Source: Paenibacillus polymyxa
Lineage (GTDB): Bacteria > Bacillota > Bacilli > Paenibacillales > Paenibacillaceae
Length of the DNA: 64,000 nucleotides
Direction: 5' to 3'
NCBI RefSeq assembly: GCF_018614975.1
Contig: NZ_JAGGNR010000044.1
Span: 1 to 64,000, forward strand
Shown here: positions 25,455 through 33,975 of the stretch, in pieces
Layout: each line of letters opens with the position of its first letter
Position numbering within the stretch: position 1 is the first letter of the stretch
The notes under the pieces: model-generated
Database searches by the model: none
What the model was told of the DNA's origin: nothing
The model's input: only the letters and a program-made list of their open reading frames with translations
Translations under genes and position numbers: made by a program

Positions 25455-26221
25455 CGATTCAGCCCACCATTCAGCAATTCATGGAAAGATTGAATCGTTC
25501 TATCCGCCAAGTGGATTCTTCCTGGTTCTCCAATGCCAATCCTGTGCCCCGCACCAGCGGTTCGTGCCATCTCCATGTCTCCGTCCGTATCTCCAATAAC
25601 CACCGTATTCCCTACAGACACACCTAACCGTTCACAGGCAAGCAGAAGCATATCGGGAAAAGGTTTGCCCCGCTTCACCATATCCGTGCCAATTACCACG
25701 TCAAAAAAGGAATCCAGCCCCATCCACTGCAAGTGCTTGACTGCACTAGGTGTATCATCTGCTGTCACTACACCCATAACGACACCTTCGCTACGGCATT
25801 GTTCAAGGAATTCAGGAACGCCCGGTAACGGACGTGCCGGACGATGCTTCTCCATCTCTTCCTCCACCCGCGCCAAACATGCTCTGACCACAACCTTGGC
25901 TTCCGCCCAGCTGAGACCTGCGAGATATCCATGCCACGTCAGCACGGCATACACTTCATCCATCGTGCCCATGGCAAGTGGACCTCGTACGTCATACCCA
26001 TTCATCCGGCCCTGATCATCGTGGAATGTACCCCAGATCTGTGGGAGTTGATCTGTGTCGATACGCAGTCCTCGGGTCGCCAACTGATCTCTGAAGTCAC
26101 CCAACACACCATCGGTCCAGAACCCCCACATGCCCGTAAAATCAAGTAATGTGCCGTCCTTGTCAAACAAAACCGCTTCAATCGGATTCGGTAATCCGTC
26201 CACATATGTCTTTTCTTGCAT
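25451..26221 (-). CDS. HAD-family phosphatase (phosphoglycolate-phosphatase-like)
   Basis: 256 residues. HAD motifs: I FDKDGTLLDF near 19-23, II TADDTP near 155, III Lys in VKRGKPFPD near 186, and IV GDTDGDMEMA near 211. An all-helical C1 cap lies between motifs I and II, as in phosphoglycolate and related small-molecule phosphatases. It overlaps the SMR gene by 4 nt. With the phosphoesterase it could dephosphorylate a product of phosphodiester breakdown; the substrate is not established. Confidence 0.9.
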   Translation of the reverse strand: MQEKTYVDGLPNPIEAVLFDKDGTLLDFTGMWGFWTDGVLGDFRDQLATRGLRIDTDQLPQIWGTFHDDQGRMNGYDVRGPLAMGTMDEVYAVLTWHGYLAGLSWAEAKVVVRACLARVEEEMEKHRPARPLPGVPEFLEQCRSEGVVMGVVTADDTPSAVKHLQWMGLDSFFDVVIGTDMVKRGKPFPDMLLLACERLGVSVGNTVVIGDTDGDMEMARTAGAGHRIGIGEPGRIHLADRTIQSFHELLNGGLNR

Positions 26222-26260
26222 TGGTTAAACTCCTTGTCTACGATCTTGTATGAACGGAAA

Positions 26261-26283
26261 GGACGGTACAGCATGTACCGCCC
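26261..26283 (-). terminator. Hairpin between the binding-protein gene and the HAD gene
   Basis: GGACGGTACA and TGTACCGCCC pair around GC/A with one mismatch. On the minus strand only a short TTT follows. Such partial terminators commonly follow binding-protein genes and let the upstream genes be expressed more strongly than those downstream. Confidence 0.5.
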
Positions 26284-26373
26284 TCTTCGCAATAGTTACT
26301 TTTAGTGATACGTTTTTGCTTGCAATCTGAGCAGGTTCACAACGAATCTCGCGGCAGCATTTCATCGATATCG

Positions 26374-27747
26374 TTACTTCACAATACGATCCAGTTCTTT
26401 CTGCGCTTTCTCTTTTGCTTCCTTCAGCGCTTGTTCAGCTGGCATATTATTGATCTGCACCTGATCCGCTGCATCCTTCAATGCATCATTGATTTTGCCA
26501 CCCGTTGGATCCTGGAATGGAGCCGAAGCGTGAGCTGCCTGTTGCAGTGGTACAGTGATCTGTGGATTTTCCTCACTGAATTTCATGAACTCTGGATCTT
26601 GTTGAGCCGATTGACGCACTGCAATATATCCGGTGTTCATGGACCAGGAGGCTGTGTTCGAAGTTTCAGAGAAATACGTAAGCCACTTGTAAGCTGCCTG
26701 TTGTTGCTCTGGACTTGCTGCTGACGGAATACCTGCAGATATGGCACTTGCTACCGGTTTTCCTTCACCAACGCCTTCCCAGCCTGGTTGTTGCATCGCA
26801 GCGACTACGCTAAAGTCCAGGTCGCCTTGGTCCCCACTAGATCCGGTGTAGCCCGCTGCTTTATTCTTCATCACATCATCAATCGTTTTGTACCAGTATT
26901 CCCAGCCCTGGCCTCCATAGTGAATGCCCATAATCTTGTCTTCGTTGATCCATTTACGGAACAGGTCCCATGTCTCGATCCATTCCGGGGAGTCAATCAT
27001 GACCGTTTTACCATCGTCGCTAAGAATCTGTCCGCCCTTACCCAGCACAGCATCAATCATATTGTCTCTACCCCACATCGGTTCCCAACCGTAGAAGGTG
27101 GTTTTGCCATTCTCTTGCTTGCTCATCTTCGCAGCTGCCTCAGCCAGCTTCTCCCATGTCGTCAGACTCGCTGGATCGATTCCGTTCTCCTTGAACGTAT
27201 CCATGCGGTAATACATGATCTGAGTTGTACCGTACATTGGTAAAAAGTACTGCTTTCCATCCACCTGTCCCTGGTTCAGGAATGTCTGGATAAAATCATC
27301 TTTCTTAAAATTTGGATCAGCGGCAATCATCTCATCCATGGGTGCATAATATCCTTTGCGCGCCCAGTCTATATTGGAGCTGAGTACAGCTGCCGGAACC
27401 TTCTTCGAAGCAATTGCTGCTTGCAGCTTCTGTTCGGTTTCCGTGTAATCTGCCTGTACAATCCCCTTCACAACGACTTCGTTCTGGGAGGCATTGAACG
27501 CATCAATCGTCTTTTTCATGTTATCGCCCAGATTACCACCCAGACCATACCAGAATTCAATCTCCACCGGATCTTTTGCCTGGGCTTCGGTTCCACTGGC
27601 GGCAGCTGTCGTGCCTGATTCTGCGGGTGCTTGTGTTCCACAAGCGGTCAGTAGTGCAAAGCTGGTTGCAAGTACCAGCGACATGCCACCCTTCCAGTTC
27701 AACCTCAATCTCTTTTTCCATGTCATGATTGCCTGACTCCAATTCAT
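26374..27747 (-). CDS. Extracellular solute-binding lipoprotein of a carbohydrate/glycerol-phosphate-type ABC transporter
   Basis: About 457 residues from ATG 27747, with GGGAGG 6 nt upstream; the longer frame to 27783 is less likely. Signal peptide with lipobox LTACG, then an Ala/Thr linker. The body is family 1 (UgpB/MalE-like): VEIEFWYGLGGNLGDNMKKT near 60, and a C-terminal amphipathic stretch (ALKEAKEKAQKELDRIV). It lies downstream of two permease genes in the same operon and delivers substrate to them. The EFWYGLGG start resembles UgpB (sn-glycerol-3-phosphate or glycerophosphodiesters), but sugar specificity cannot be excluded. Confidence 0.9.
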   Translation of the reverse strand: MNWSQAIMTWKKRLRLNWKGGMSLVLATSFALLTACGTQAPAESGTTAAASGTEAQAKDPVEIEFWYGLGGNLGDNMKKTIDAFNASQNEVVVKGIVQADYTETEQKLQAAIASKKVPAAVLSSNIDWARKGYYAPMDEMIAADPNFKKDDFIQTFLNQGQVDGKQYFLPMYGTTQIMYYRMDTFKENGIDPASLTTWEKLAEAAAKMSKQENGKTTFYGWEPMWGRDNMIDAVLGKGGQILSDDGKTVMIDSPEWIETWDLFRKWINEDKIMGIHYGGQGWEYWYKTIDDVMKNKAAGYTGSSGDQGDLDFSVVAAMQQPGWEGVGEGKPVASAISAGIPSAASPEQQQAAYKWLTYFSETSNTASWSMNTGYIAVRQSAQQDPEFMKFSEENPQITVPLQQAAHASAPFQDPTGGKINDALKDAADQVQINNMPAEQALKEAKEKAQKELDRIVK

Positions 27748-27784
27748 TGTTGTTCCTCCCGTTTTAGGTGAATGGTGATTCATA

Positions 27785-28690
27785 TCAGTTCTTGTTCACA
27801 CCAGCCGTGATATTCACGCTCTGCATGATGGTCTTCTGGGTGAACAGGAAGAGAATAAGTAGGGGTGCGATGGTGAAGGCACTCGCAGCCATAATCTGTG
27901 GCCAAGCCAGACCATATGCCCCACCTTCTACAAAGAAGCTGCGCAGACCCGCCGATACCAGCTGTAAGTCAGGGTCTTTGGTGATGAGCATAGGCCAGAA
28001 ATAGTTGTTGTACTGTTCAATGAACGTAATTAGCACCATCACGGCGAAGCTTGAGCGAACAAGCGGCGTGATAATTGTCCAGAGAATCCGGAAATGAGAT
28101 GCACCGTCCAGCTGTCCGGCTTCCACCAATTCATGAGATACCTGCATGAACGCCTGGCGGATCAGGAAGATCGAGAACACGCTGACACAGTTGGATACAA
28201 TCAAGCCTGTGTAGGAATCTAGCAGGTTAAGTTCGCTAAGTACCAGGTAACTAGGCAAATACACGGCTGTACTTGGTATCATATAACCCACCAGAATCAG
28301 GGATGTCAGTACACCCTTGAGACGGAATTTCATATGTGTCAGAGCGTACGCCATCATACTGGAGTTGACGATCTGAAATAGACAGATGGCTAAGGCTACC
28401 CCGGTACTGTTCAGGATGTAACGGGCAAATGGCGCTGCATTCCAGGCGTCCACATAATTGCTCCACAGGAACGTCTCCGGCCAGAAGGTCGGCGGGAATT
28501 GCCAGATCTCATCATTGGTTTTGAATCCGCTAATGACCATCCAATAGAAGGGAAAGGCTGTACCCAGCGCGATAATGGCTAACAGGAGGTAGCGGATCAA
28601 TTTACTTATTTTAAAATTCGGTTGTGACACGTTCTGCAACTCCTTGCGCTTCATCCGTTTAGACTTTTTGTTGGGCAATGTCATTGTCAT
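27785..28690 (-). CDS. Carbohydrate ABC transporter permease (UgpE/MalG type)
   Basis: 301 residues with six membrane helices after a basic N-terminus (KKSKRMKRKEL). The cytoplasmic EAA loop is readable as ELVEAGQLDGASHFRILWTIITPL near residue 195, where the ATPase docks. It pairs with the UgpA-type permease whose stop overlaps this start. No ATPase is encoded in the operon, so a shared MsmX/UgpC-type ATPase from elsewhere must energise it, as is common in Firmicutes. Confidence 0.92.
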   Translation of the reverse strand: MTMTLPNKKSKRMKRKELQNVSQPNFKISKLIRYLLLAIIALGTAFPFYWMVISGFKTNDEIWQFPPTFWPETFLWSNYVDAWNAAPFARYILNSTGVALAICLFQIVNSSMMAYALTHMKFRLKGVLTSLILVGYMIPSTAVYLPSYLVLSELNLLDSYTGLIVSNCVSVFSIFLIRQAFMQVSHELVEAGQLDGASHFRILWTIITPLVRSSFAVMVLITFIEQYNNYFWPMLITKDPDLQLVSAGLRSFFVEGGAYGLAWPQIMAASAFTIAPLLILFLFTQKTIMQSVNITAGVNKN

Positions 28691-29565
28691 TAGTAGTGCA
28701 CCAGACGTCTGCCAAGCAGGAACGATACTCCCGACAGCAACACGCAGATCAGAATAATCACAACGGCGATAGACGAAGCTTCACCTACATTAAAGGATTC
28801 GAATGCAGACTGGTAATACATATACAGCAACGTTCTCGTTGATCCCGCCGGTCCACCCTGCGTCATGACATTGATCTGGTCATAGGCTTGCAAGGACTGG
28901 ATGGTAAGAATAATTGAGAGAAAAAACGTCGTTGGTGAGATCAGCGGCAGTGTGATACTTCTGAACTTGTCCCAACCGTTTGCCCCGTCGATTGAAGCTG
29001 CTTCGAGCAGATCGGAAGGTAGATTTCGTAGCGCAACGAGATAAAATACCATCGCCCACCCAATCGACTTCCAGAGCGTGACGATCAGAACTGCAACCAG
29101 TGCCCAGTCTGCGTCACGCAGCCAGCCAATGGGAGATACACCTACCCAGCCGAGCATAAGATTAGCGAGTCCGACTTCGGGCTCGAAGATCCAGGACCAC
29201 GCAATGGACACCGCAACTGTCGGGGTGACCCAAGGTGAGAAGAGTAATGTCCGGAAGATACCGGATGATTTGATTTTGCTATTCATGAGCATCGCAAGCG
29301 CTAATCCTCCCACAATGGTTGGGATTACACTGCCCAGTCCGAATAACAAGGTTACTTTCAGTGATCGATAGAATTCAGAGTTTGTCAGCAGATAACTGTA
29401 ATTGTCCAAACCAACAAACAGCTTGTCCGGGCTCATGAAGTCCCAGTCGGTGAAACTGAGATAAACGATATATCCCAAAGGTCCCAGCCAGAAGATCAGC
29501 AATGGGATTAGAGCTGGCAGCGTGAATAGTACCGCTTCAGACTCCCTCCATAATTTCAAACGCAA
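28690..29565 (-). CDS. Carbohydrate ABC transporter permease (UgpA/MalF type)
   Basis: About 291 residues and six membrane helices. EAA loop: DLLEAASIDGANGWDKFRSI near 190-210. PALIPLLIFWLGPLGYIVYLS opens helix 1. It is the first gene of the operon that continues through the second permease, binding protein, HAD, SMR and phosphoesterase genes. The TTG at 29565 is preferred, with AAGGAG 8 nt upstream; a GTG at 29574 overlaps that Shine-Dalgarno sequence. The promoter and a perfect palindrome lie between it and the GbsR-type regulator. Confidence 0.9.
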   Translation of the reverse strand: MRLKLWRESEAVLFTLPALIPLLIFWLGPLGYIVYLSFTDWDFMSPDKLFVGLDNYSYLLTNSEFYRSLKVTLLFGLGSVIPTIVGGLALAMLMNSKIKSSGIFRTLLFSPWVTPTVAVSIAWSWIFEPEVGLANLMLGWVGVSPIGWLRDADWALVAVLIVTLWKSIGWAMVFYLVALRNLPSDLLEAASIDGANGWDKFRSITLPLISPTTFFLSIILTIQSLQAYDQINVMTQGGPAGSTRTLLYMYYQSAFESFNVGEASSIAVVIILICVLLSGVSFLLGRRLVHY

Positions 29566-29615
29566 ATCCCCCACTCCTTACTGTCCAATTTTTCTTTAAT
29601 GATTGGGAATTTTTG

Positions 29616-29660
29616 ATTATAATCGACTTTATATTTATTCTGTACAAAATTGATTGTACA
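29616..29660 (-). promoter_or_regulatory. Promoter and palindromic operator of the Ugp-type operon
   Basis: A perfect inverted repeat TGTACAA-N6-TTGTACA occupies 29641-29660. A minus-strand TATAAT lies at 29616-29621, about 20 nt further downstream, so the palindrome covers the -35 region. It stands between the operon and the divergent GbsR-family gene, which most likely binds it as a repressor. Confidence 0.6.
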
Positions 29661-29763
29661 CTCGTATTGAAAATTCTAATTCCGGCTTATGTTAAAATTG
29701 GAGCAAGTCATGTAAAATATGAGGCAGCTAGTGGGAACGCTATCATAAACCAGAGGTGACATT

Positions 29764-30336
29764 GTGGGAAAAGAAACTGCCGGGAACCCGAATCATTCTT
29801 CGTTACCTGATCGGCATGCGCTGAGGGAGAGAGTCATTGAGGCCATCGCCAATACGATGGATCTATATGGGGTTAATCATACGTTTGGCAAATTATACGG
29901 CATCATGTATTTTGAGGATCGACCGATGACACTTGAAGAGATGAAAACCTCGATGAATATGAGCAAGAGCAACATGAGCTATGCGGTTCGGTCACTTACG
30001 GAGTCACAGATGATTTACAAACTGGAGGAGAAAAAGGAGCGCCAGGATCAGTATCTGGCTGAGACCGACTTTTATCGTACATTTCAGAACTTCTTCGGTT
30101 CCAAGCTGCAACGGGAAGTAGATGTGATGTTAGAAGGAATTCGTGAGGTCATTCCGGACCTGTCAGCCATCATCCTCTCTGAGCATACTTCTTCCGAAGA
30201 TCGGGATGCTGCACTGCGCGATCTGCACAAACTTCAACATGCGGAGCAGTATTATGTCTGGCTCCAGGGATTCGTGGATCAGTTGCGGGACGGTAAGTTT
30301 TACGAAAATGCTACACACACGCCCGACAAAGAGTAG
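29764..30336 (+). CDS. GbsR/MarR-family transcriptional regulator
   Basis: 190 residues starting GTG, with AGAGGTG upstream. A winged-helix domain (~25-100) reads IANTMDLYGVNHTFGKLYGIMYFEDRPMTLEEM in two parts, then SMNMSKSNMSYAVRSL as recognition helix region, matching the GbsR/OpcR group rather than classical MarR. B. subtilis GbsR and OpcR sense choline and control glycine-betaine synthesis and uptake. The divergent operon encodes a Ugp-type transporter, a phosphodiesterase and an SMR transporter, so a choline- or glycerophosphocholine-related ligand is plausible but inferred. Confidence 0.85.
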   Translation: MGKETAGNPNHSSLPDRHALRERVIEAIANTMDLYGVNHTFGKLYGIMYFEDRPMTLEEMKTSMNMSKSNMSYAVRSLTESQMIYKLEEKKERQDQYLAETDFYRTFQNFFGSKLQREVDVMLEGIREVIPDLSAIILSEHTSSEDRDAALRDLHKLQHAEQYYVWLQGFVDQLRDGKFYENATHTPDKE

Positions 30337-30428
30337 TACAACTCCGTAAACAGAATAACTAATGGGTAACCAAGCGCTAACGAACCTAGACGATCTGACG
30401 TACCATTGTTGAGTCACACTAAACCGCA

Positions 30429-30480
30429 AAAAGGAGCTGTTCCTAGCCAATGTATGGCTTTTGGAACAGCTCTTTTATTT
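30429..30480. terminator. Bidirectional terminator after the GbsR-type gene
   Basis: AAAAGGAGCTGTTCC and GGAACAGCTCTTTT form a 14-bp stem with a 20-nt loop, followed by TATTTATTC. T-rich on both strands. Confidence 0.9.
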
Positions 30481-30675
30481 ATTCTATCTATTGTATTGTC
30501 ATATCCTATCCGTCATTAGTGGTTCTCTTTTCCATATACTACTGCATTAATGGTCTCTGCTCTTCCTTGGTTTACCTTGATCAGACTACCTGGCGCCTAA
30601 GCTTCAACCATCAAAACCCTTTTTGTGTTGTGCCGCAACTTCAATATCTGCATCACACAACGAGAAGCTCCAGGT
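30481..30675. other. Intergenic, nothing recognised
   Basis: AT-rich sequence between the terminator and the convergent peptidase gene. No gene, repeat or clear regulatory element was found. Confidence 0.4.
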
Positions 30676-31221
30676 TCATTCATTTCCCAGCATATAATCC
30701 CTTAATTTCCCTTCATAGACCAGTTGCAATCGTTCACTCTGGCGAAAATCATCCGGTGTCACCAGCGCCGGCAGCTTGTTCCACAACTTGATTCCCGAAC
30801 GCTGTAGAATCTCGGCTACAAATTGGGAGCAGAAGTAGGAGTTGCTGAACTCCACCGGCTCCTTGAGCGTAATGCCAATCACACCTAGCAGATTGTACAT
30901 ATATTTCTGGCGGCTGCGGATGAAGATGTGCAGCACACGTTTCATCTTTTCCACTTCACGATCCGTCACCTGAAGCTCATATATGACACATGTGGTATTG
31001 GGATACTTGCTGTATGTACCTGTCTGAATATCTTCCTTCACAAACCCGCCATTCAGCGGATTACTCGGATGCTTGCGGCCGAAGCTGTACAGCTCGGTTA
31101 ACTCCTGGTCAAATGAGATCGATGCGTGATTATATGGGGCTCGGGTGTAACTCTGAATAACCTTGGTAAACAGCGTTCCTGTATTCGTAAGCAGGATATA
31201 GATGGAGCGTTCATCTGTCAT
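30676..31221 (-). CDS. YiiX/YaeF-type permuted papain-fold peptidase or amidase
   Basis: 181 residues from ATG 31221 (AAGGGG upstream). A papain-like circular permutant: the catalytic His lies in APYNHASISFD near residue 39 and the Cys in NSYFCSQFVAEIL near 140, an arrangement as in YiiX/YaeF (NlpC/P60 superfamily, lecithin:retinol acyltransferase-like). Family members act on amide or acyl bonds in lipids or murein. No signal peptide. It is divergent from the CdsA-like gene, which is suggestive of a lipid link but not proof. Confidence 0.8.
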   Translation of the reverse strand: MTDERSIYILLTNTGTLFTKVIQSYTRAPYNHASISFDQELTELYSFGRKHPSNPLNGGFVKEDIQTGTYSKYPNTTCVIYELQVTDREVEKMKRVLHIFIRSRQKYMYNLLGVIGITLKEPVEFSNSYFCSQFVAEILQRSGIKLWNKLPALVTPDDFRQSERLQLVYEGKLRDYMLGNE

Positions 31222-31317
31222 AGCAAAATTTCCCCTTATCAAGTTGGTACTATTCCTTCATAATAACATAGGTACCCTATAATGGAATCTTACTTTGAAT
31301 AAGCAGGTGATCGGTAC

Positions 31318-32235
31318 GTGAGCAGTTCACTCTTTACACTAACGTTAATCTTCACAGCTTTACTTGTGATACATATCGTGTACAAAATTATTGCAAAGCT
31401 TCAGCCAAGCAAAGACTATTCAGGCATCGGCCAAAAAATCAAAACCTGGTGGGGTATGTTTGTGATCTTCTGCCTCGCTACCCTCTTCAATCCTATTGTG
31501 TCCCTGATCTCCCTCATGGTGCTTGCATTCTTCTCCCTCAAAGAATACTTCTCCATGATTCGCAGTACACGCAAAGCCGACCGCAGGCTGTTCCTATGGG
31601 CGTATCTGGCGATTCCGGTTCAGTTCTATTGGATCTACATTGGGTGGTATGGCATGTTTATCGTGTTTATTCCACTATATGTGTTCCTGGTGCTTCCCTT
31701 GCCACGCCTGATTAACAAAGGTACAGTCGGCTTCCTGCGCAGTGTCAGCTCCACACAATGGGGACTCATGCTGATGGTGTTCGGACTGAGCCACCTGGCC
31801 TATTTTCCCTTTGCCACACCGGAGTATGGGTCCAAGCTGGTGCTGTTCCTCGTTGTGTTAACACAGCTTAATGATGTGGTGCATTATCTGGTCTCTCTCT
31901 ATCTGGGCAAACGAAAAGTGGTGCCTACCGCCAATCCGTTTGTCACCTGGGAAGGATTCGCGTGTGCATTTATTGTAACGACAGCAACGTCTTATTTTAT
32001 CCATCCCTACCTGACGCCATTTGATTGGAAATTCTCGCTGTTCATCGGGGTATTGATCAGTCTGGCCGGATTCTTCGGCAGTCTGACGGTGTCTGTACTG
32101 AAGCGCGATCTGTTAATCGGGGATGACAACAAGTTCGATTCGCTCAAAAAAAGTTACCTGAGCCGGGTCGACAGCCTGACTTACACCTCTCCGGTTATGT
32201 TCCACGTAGTCCGTTATTTCTTTGACTTTATGTAG
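31318..32235 (+). CDS. CdsA-like phosphatidate cytidylyltransferase family membrane protein
   Basis: 305 residues and about eight membrane helices, with a GTG start after AGGTGAT. The C-terminal region SVLKRDLLIGDDNKFDS followed by SRVDSLTYTSPV corresponds to the CTP-transferase signature (S-KR, KD and DR-DS), but the usual GHGG glycine cluster is replaced, so it is divergent from housekeeping CdsA (CTP + phosphatidate to CDP-diacylglycerol). It probably handles a related lipid. A decayed partial copy of its 3' half lies at 23247-23745. Confidence 0.8.
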   Translation: MSSSLFTLTLIFTALLVIHIVYKIIAKLQPSKDYSGIGQKIKTWWGMFVIFCLATLFNPIVSLISLMVLAFFSLKEYFSMIRSTRKADRRLFLWAYLAIPVQFYWIYIGWYGMFIVFIPLYVFLVLPLPRLINKGTVGFLRSVSSTQWGLMLMVFGLSHLAYFPFATPEYGSKLVLFLVVLTQLNDVVHYLVSLYLGKRKVVPTANPFVTWEGFACAFIVTTATSYFIHPYLTPFDWKFSLFIGVLISLAGFFGSLTVSVLKRDLLIGDDNKFDSLKKSYLSRVDSLTYTSPVMFHVVRYFFDFM

Positions 32236-32278
32236 CAACAGATAGATCGGCGATATTGAATGATACATGATTGATGTC

Positions 32279-32308
32279 AAAAAAAGCAGCCACTTGGGCT
32301 GCTTTTCC
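32279..32308. terminator. Bidirectional terminator after the CdsA-like gene
   Basis: AAAAGCAGCC and GGGCTGCTTTT pair around ACTT with A/T tracts on both sides, between convergent genes. Confidence 0.9.
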
Positions 32309-32348
32309 TGTTCATCAGGCTTCAGACGGAGCCTTCATGATGTACCTG

Positions 32349-32927
32349 CTACTTCAACGTAATTTCCTTCTCGGACATGATTTCGTTCCCCTCATCATTC
32401 GTGAAGACAAATGTCGCTTTGCCCCGCTCGCCCTTCATCTCATCCGAATAGATAAAGCCGGAGAATTGTCCATTGCCGCTAATGTAAAAGCCGTCTTCAC
32501 CATTTCCACCATGTTCAATGGCTTCCTGTAACGAATTTACAATCGTCACCGTGTTAGACGTCCATCGCATCTCCGTAAGTGTATAGCCCTTCGGAACCTG
32601 TTTAATTCCAAAATCAAAGCCGTTACCCTCGCTCGGTTTCTCCGACTGGTCAATGACGATATCAATCTGCTCAGACGGTTTAGTGGATTCCGATTGAGCC
32701 GTAGGCTTGCCCTCATCACCACTGGCACTGCCTTGGCTATTGTTATTCCTCGCATCCGCATTAGGAACAGAATTTTCTCCAGCTTCCTCTACAGGTTGCT
32801 TCGATTGCGGATAGGCGTGCTCCTGAACAGATTCATTATTATTCTTGGCACCACAGGCACTGACGAATAGCGAAATACAGAGCACAGACATGCAAAGTGC
32901 AGATTTCTTTATATTCATGTTCATCAT
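32349..32927 (-). CDS. Hypothetical lipoprotein
   Basis: 192 residues. Basic n-region, hydrophobic core and lipobox VSACG near residue 25 predict a lipid-anchored extracytoplasmic protein. A long low-complexity linker of Asn, Ser, Glu and Gln (~28-105) leads to a compact C-terminal domain (~106-192: FGIKQVPKGYTLTEMRW, GFYISGNGQFSGFIYSDE, ATFVFTNDEGN). That domain looks like a small beta-sandwich but is not one I can name. GGGAGA lies 5-7 nt before the ATG. A single gene. Confidence 0.8.
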   Translation of the reverse strand: MMNMNIKKSALCMSVLCISLFVSACGAKNNNESVQEHAYPQSKQPVEEAGENSVPNADARNNNSQGSASGDEGKPTAQSESTKPSEQIDIVIDQSEKPSEGNGFDFGIKQVPKGYTLTEMRWTSNTVTIVNSLQEAIEHGGNGEDGFYISGNGQFSGFIYSDEMKGERGKATFVFTNDEGNEIMSEKEITLK

Positions 32928-33035
32928 CTAGTTCTCCCTTCATTCTTCTACAGAACATAGATCTATATCAGTTGAACTAATCATTTACACGATAACGGAG
33001 AGGACAGAAAAAACCTGAAAAAGCGAAGCGCTCGC
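32928..33035. other. Intergenic stretch with a GC-rich hairpin next to repeat copy B
   Basis: The only structure seen is GCGAAGCGCTCGC at 33024-33036, a short hairpin leading into the repeat. It may belong to the repeat. No gene. Confidence 0.35.
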
Positions 33036-33165
33036 CTTTATCACCGGATTTTTCCCTTAAGGAAAGGGAATCGAAAAAAATCTGGGGATAACAGCGATTG
33101 GAAGGTTATTCTGTCATCGTAGTGTCAGTGTAAATATTCTTTAGTTCAACTTATATAGCACACCA
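33036..33165 (+). repeat. Interspersed intergenic repeat, copy B
   Basis: Second and best-preserved copy. TCGCCTTTATC begins it; GGATAACAGCGATTGGAAGG is its most conserved core (33094-33113), then TTCTGTCATCG, GTGTAAATA and AGTTCA-CTTATATAG. It lies in the 364-bp gap between a lipoprotein gene and a LysM gene, has no reading frame, and is inverted relative to copies A and C. Confidence 0.7.
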
Positions 33166-33291
33166 CTTATTAATCACTACACCATATCGTCCCACATGAA
33201 GCTCCATTATATGTAAATGATTAATAAATTCAGTATGTAACTGCACCTCGATGAGTAAAGAAAGAACTCGGTTAATGACGTCATGCATATT

Positions 33292-33669
33292 TTATTGATC
33301 AAACCCAGGCAAGACCAACACTTGTCCAATCTGGATGGCGTTATGCTCAATTTTGTTCACTTTCTTGATTGCTTCTACATACACACGAGTGTCCATCTGC
33401 TGAGGTTTATGTGCCAATGAAATGCCCCACAGTGTATCTCCCTGAGATACAACGATCTGGTCCCCCGATAACAATCGTTCATCCCCGGCAAAAGCAGTGA
33501 ATACAGCACTACACCCTATGATTATAATTAGAGTTATGGTGACGATCTTCATTAGCCAGGTTGGCGTCTTCACACGCTGCAAGAATTGCTCTTTAACATA
33601 CATGGTACGAGACTTGGACGTCTTGGTATAAACGGATTCATAAATACTTTTGTACGTAGAATATCTCAT
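33292..33669 (-). CDS. Membrane-anchored LysM-domain protein (YneA-like layout)
   Basis: 125 residues from ATG 33669, with GGAGGTC 8 nt upstream; the frame extends to 33714 without a ribosome binding site. An N-terminal cytoplasmic basic/Tyr-rich segment (~1-35) is followed by one membrane helix (~38-60) and a LysM domain (~72-122: VSQGDTLWGISL, ending IQIGQVLVLPGF) that binds peptidoglycan. Size and layout resemble SOS-induced division inhibitor YneA. However, neither lexA nor a LexA box (CGAAC-N4-GTTCG) is present nearby, so only the domain call is firm. Confidence 0.85.
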   Translation of the reverse strand: MRYSTYKSIYESVYTKTSKSRTMYVKEQFLQRVKTPTWLMKIVTITLIIIIGCSAVFTAFAGDERLLSGDQIVVSQGDTLWGISLAHKPQQMDTRVYVEAIKKVNKIEHNAIQIGQVLVLPGFDQ

Positions 33670-33975
33670 TCTAGTCGACCTCCAGACTTTCATTCCGCTA
33701 ATCTTTAATTTCATGTTTACCTATGTATTTTTCCTATAACAATGAATGATCAACAATTAACTTTTCCACTATATAGGCATCTTTGCCTAATTCACCCTAC
33801 CCTGATAGGTCTATACTACCAGTTCACTCTAAACAAATTCTGAACAACCAAATTTCAATGTTATATCCGATTTAATATATCCAATATTCATGCCTGATTT
33901 TCGGCGATGCTTGCTACAACGTTTTTCTATAATAGGTTATAGATAATGATTCTAATGAAGTAAGGACGTGCGCCC
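33670..33975. other. Divergent promoter region of the LysM and ada genes
   Basis: AT-rich. TATAAT-like boxes precede ada (TTTTTCTATAATAGG, 33921-33935). GATAATGATTCTAATG (33942-33957) resembles a Fur half-palindrome, matching 12 of 15 positions. The minus strand around 33826-33845 reads TTGTTCAGAATTTGTTTA, a weaker relative of the SARP-like direct repeats at 14.2 and 18.8 kb. None of these is proven. Confidence 0.35.

Noticed and set aside
25533..26015. 160-codon plus-strand frame over the HAD gene
   Set aside because: The HAD motifs on the other strand are complete; this frame is rich in Ser/Pro/Thr/Arg and has no homology-like features.
30365..30380. AAGCGCTAACG as a cre box downstream of the GbsR-type gene, and a similar AAGCGCTAAAG near 13965
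   Set aside because: Both miss the outer TG and CA positions of the cre consensus and are not placed in a promoter.
33826..33845. Possible third SARP-like repeat (TTGTTCAGAATTTGTTTA on the minus strand)
   Set aside because: One heptamer is imperfect, there is no well-spaced -10 box, and it is far from the kinase island; not strong enough to count as a third site.
33670..33975. LexA box search upstream of the LysM gene
   Set aside because: No CGAAC-N4-GTTCG or close variant is present.
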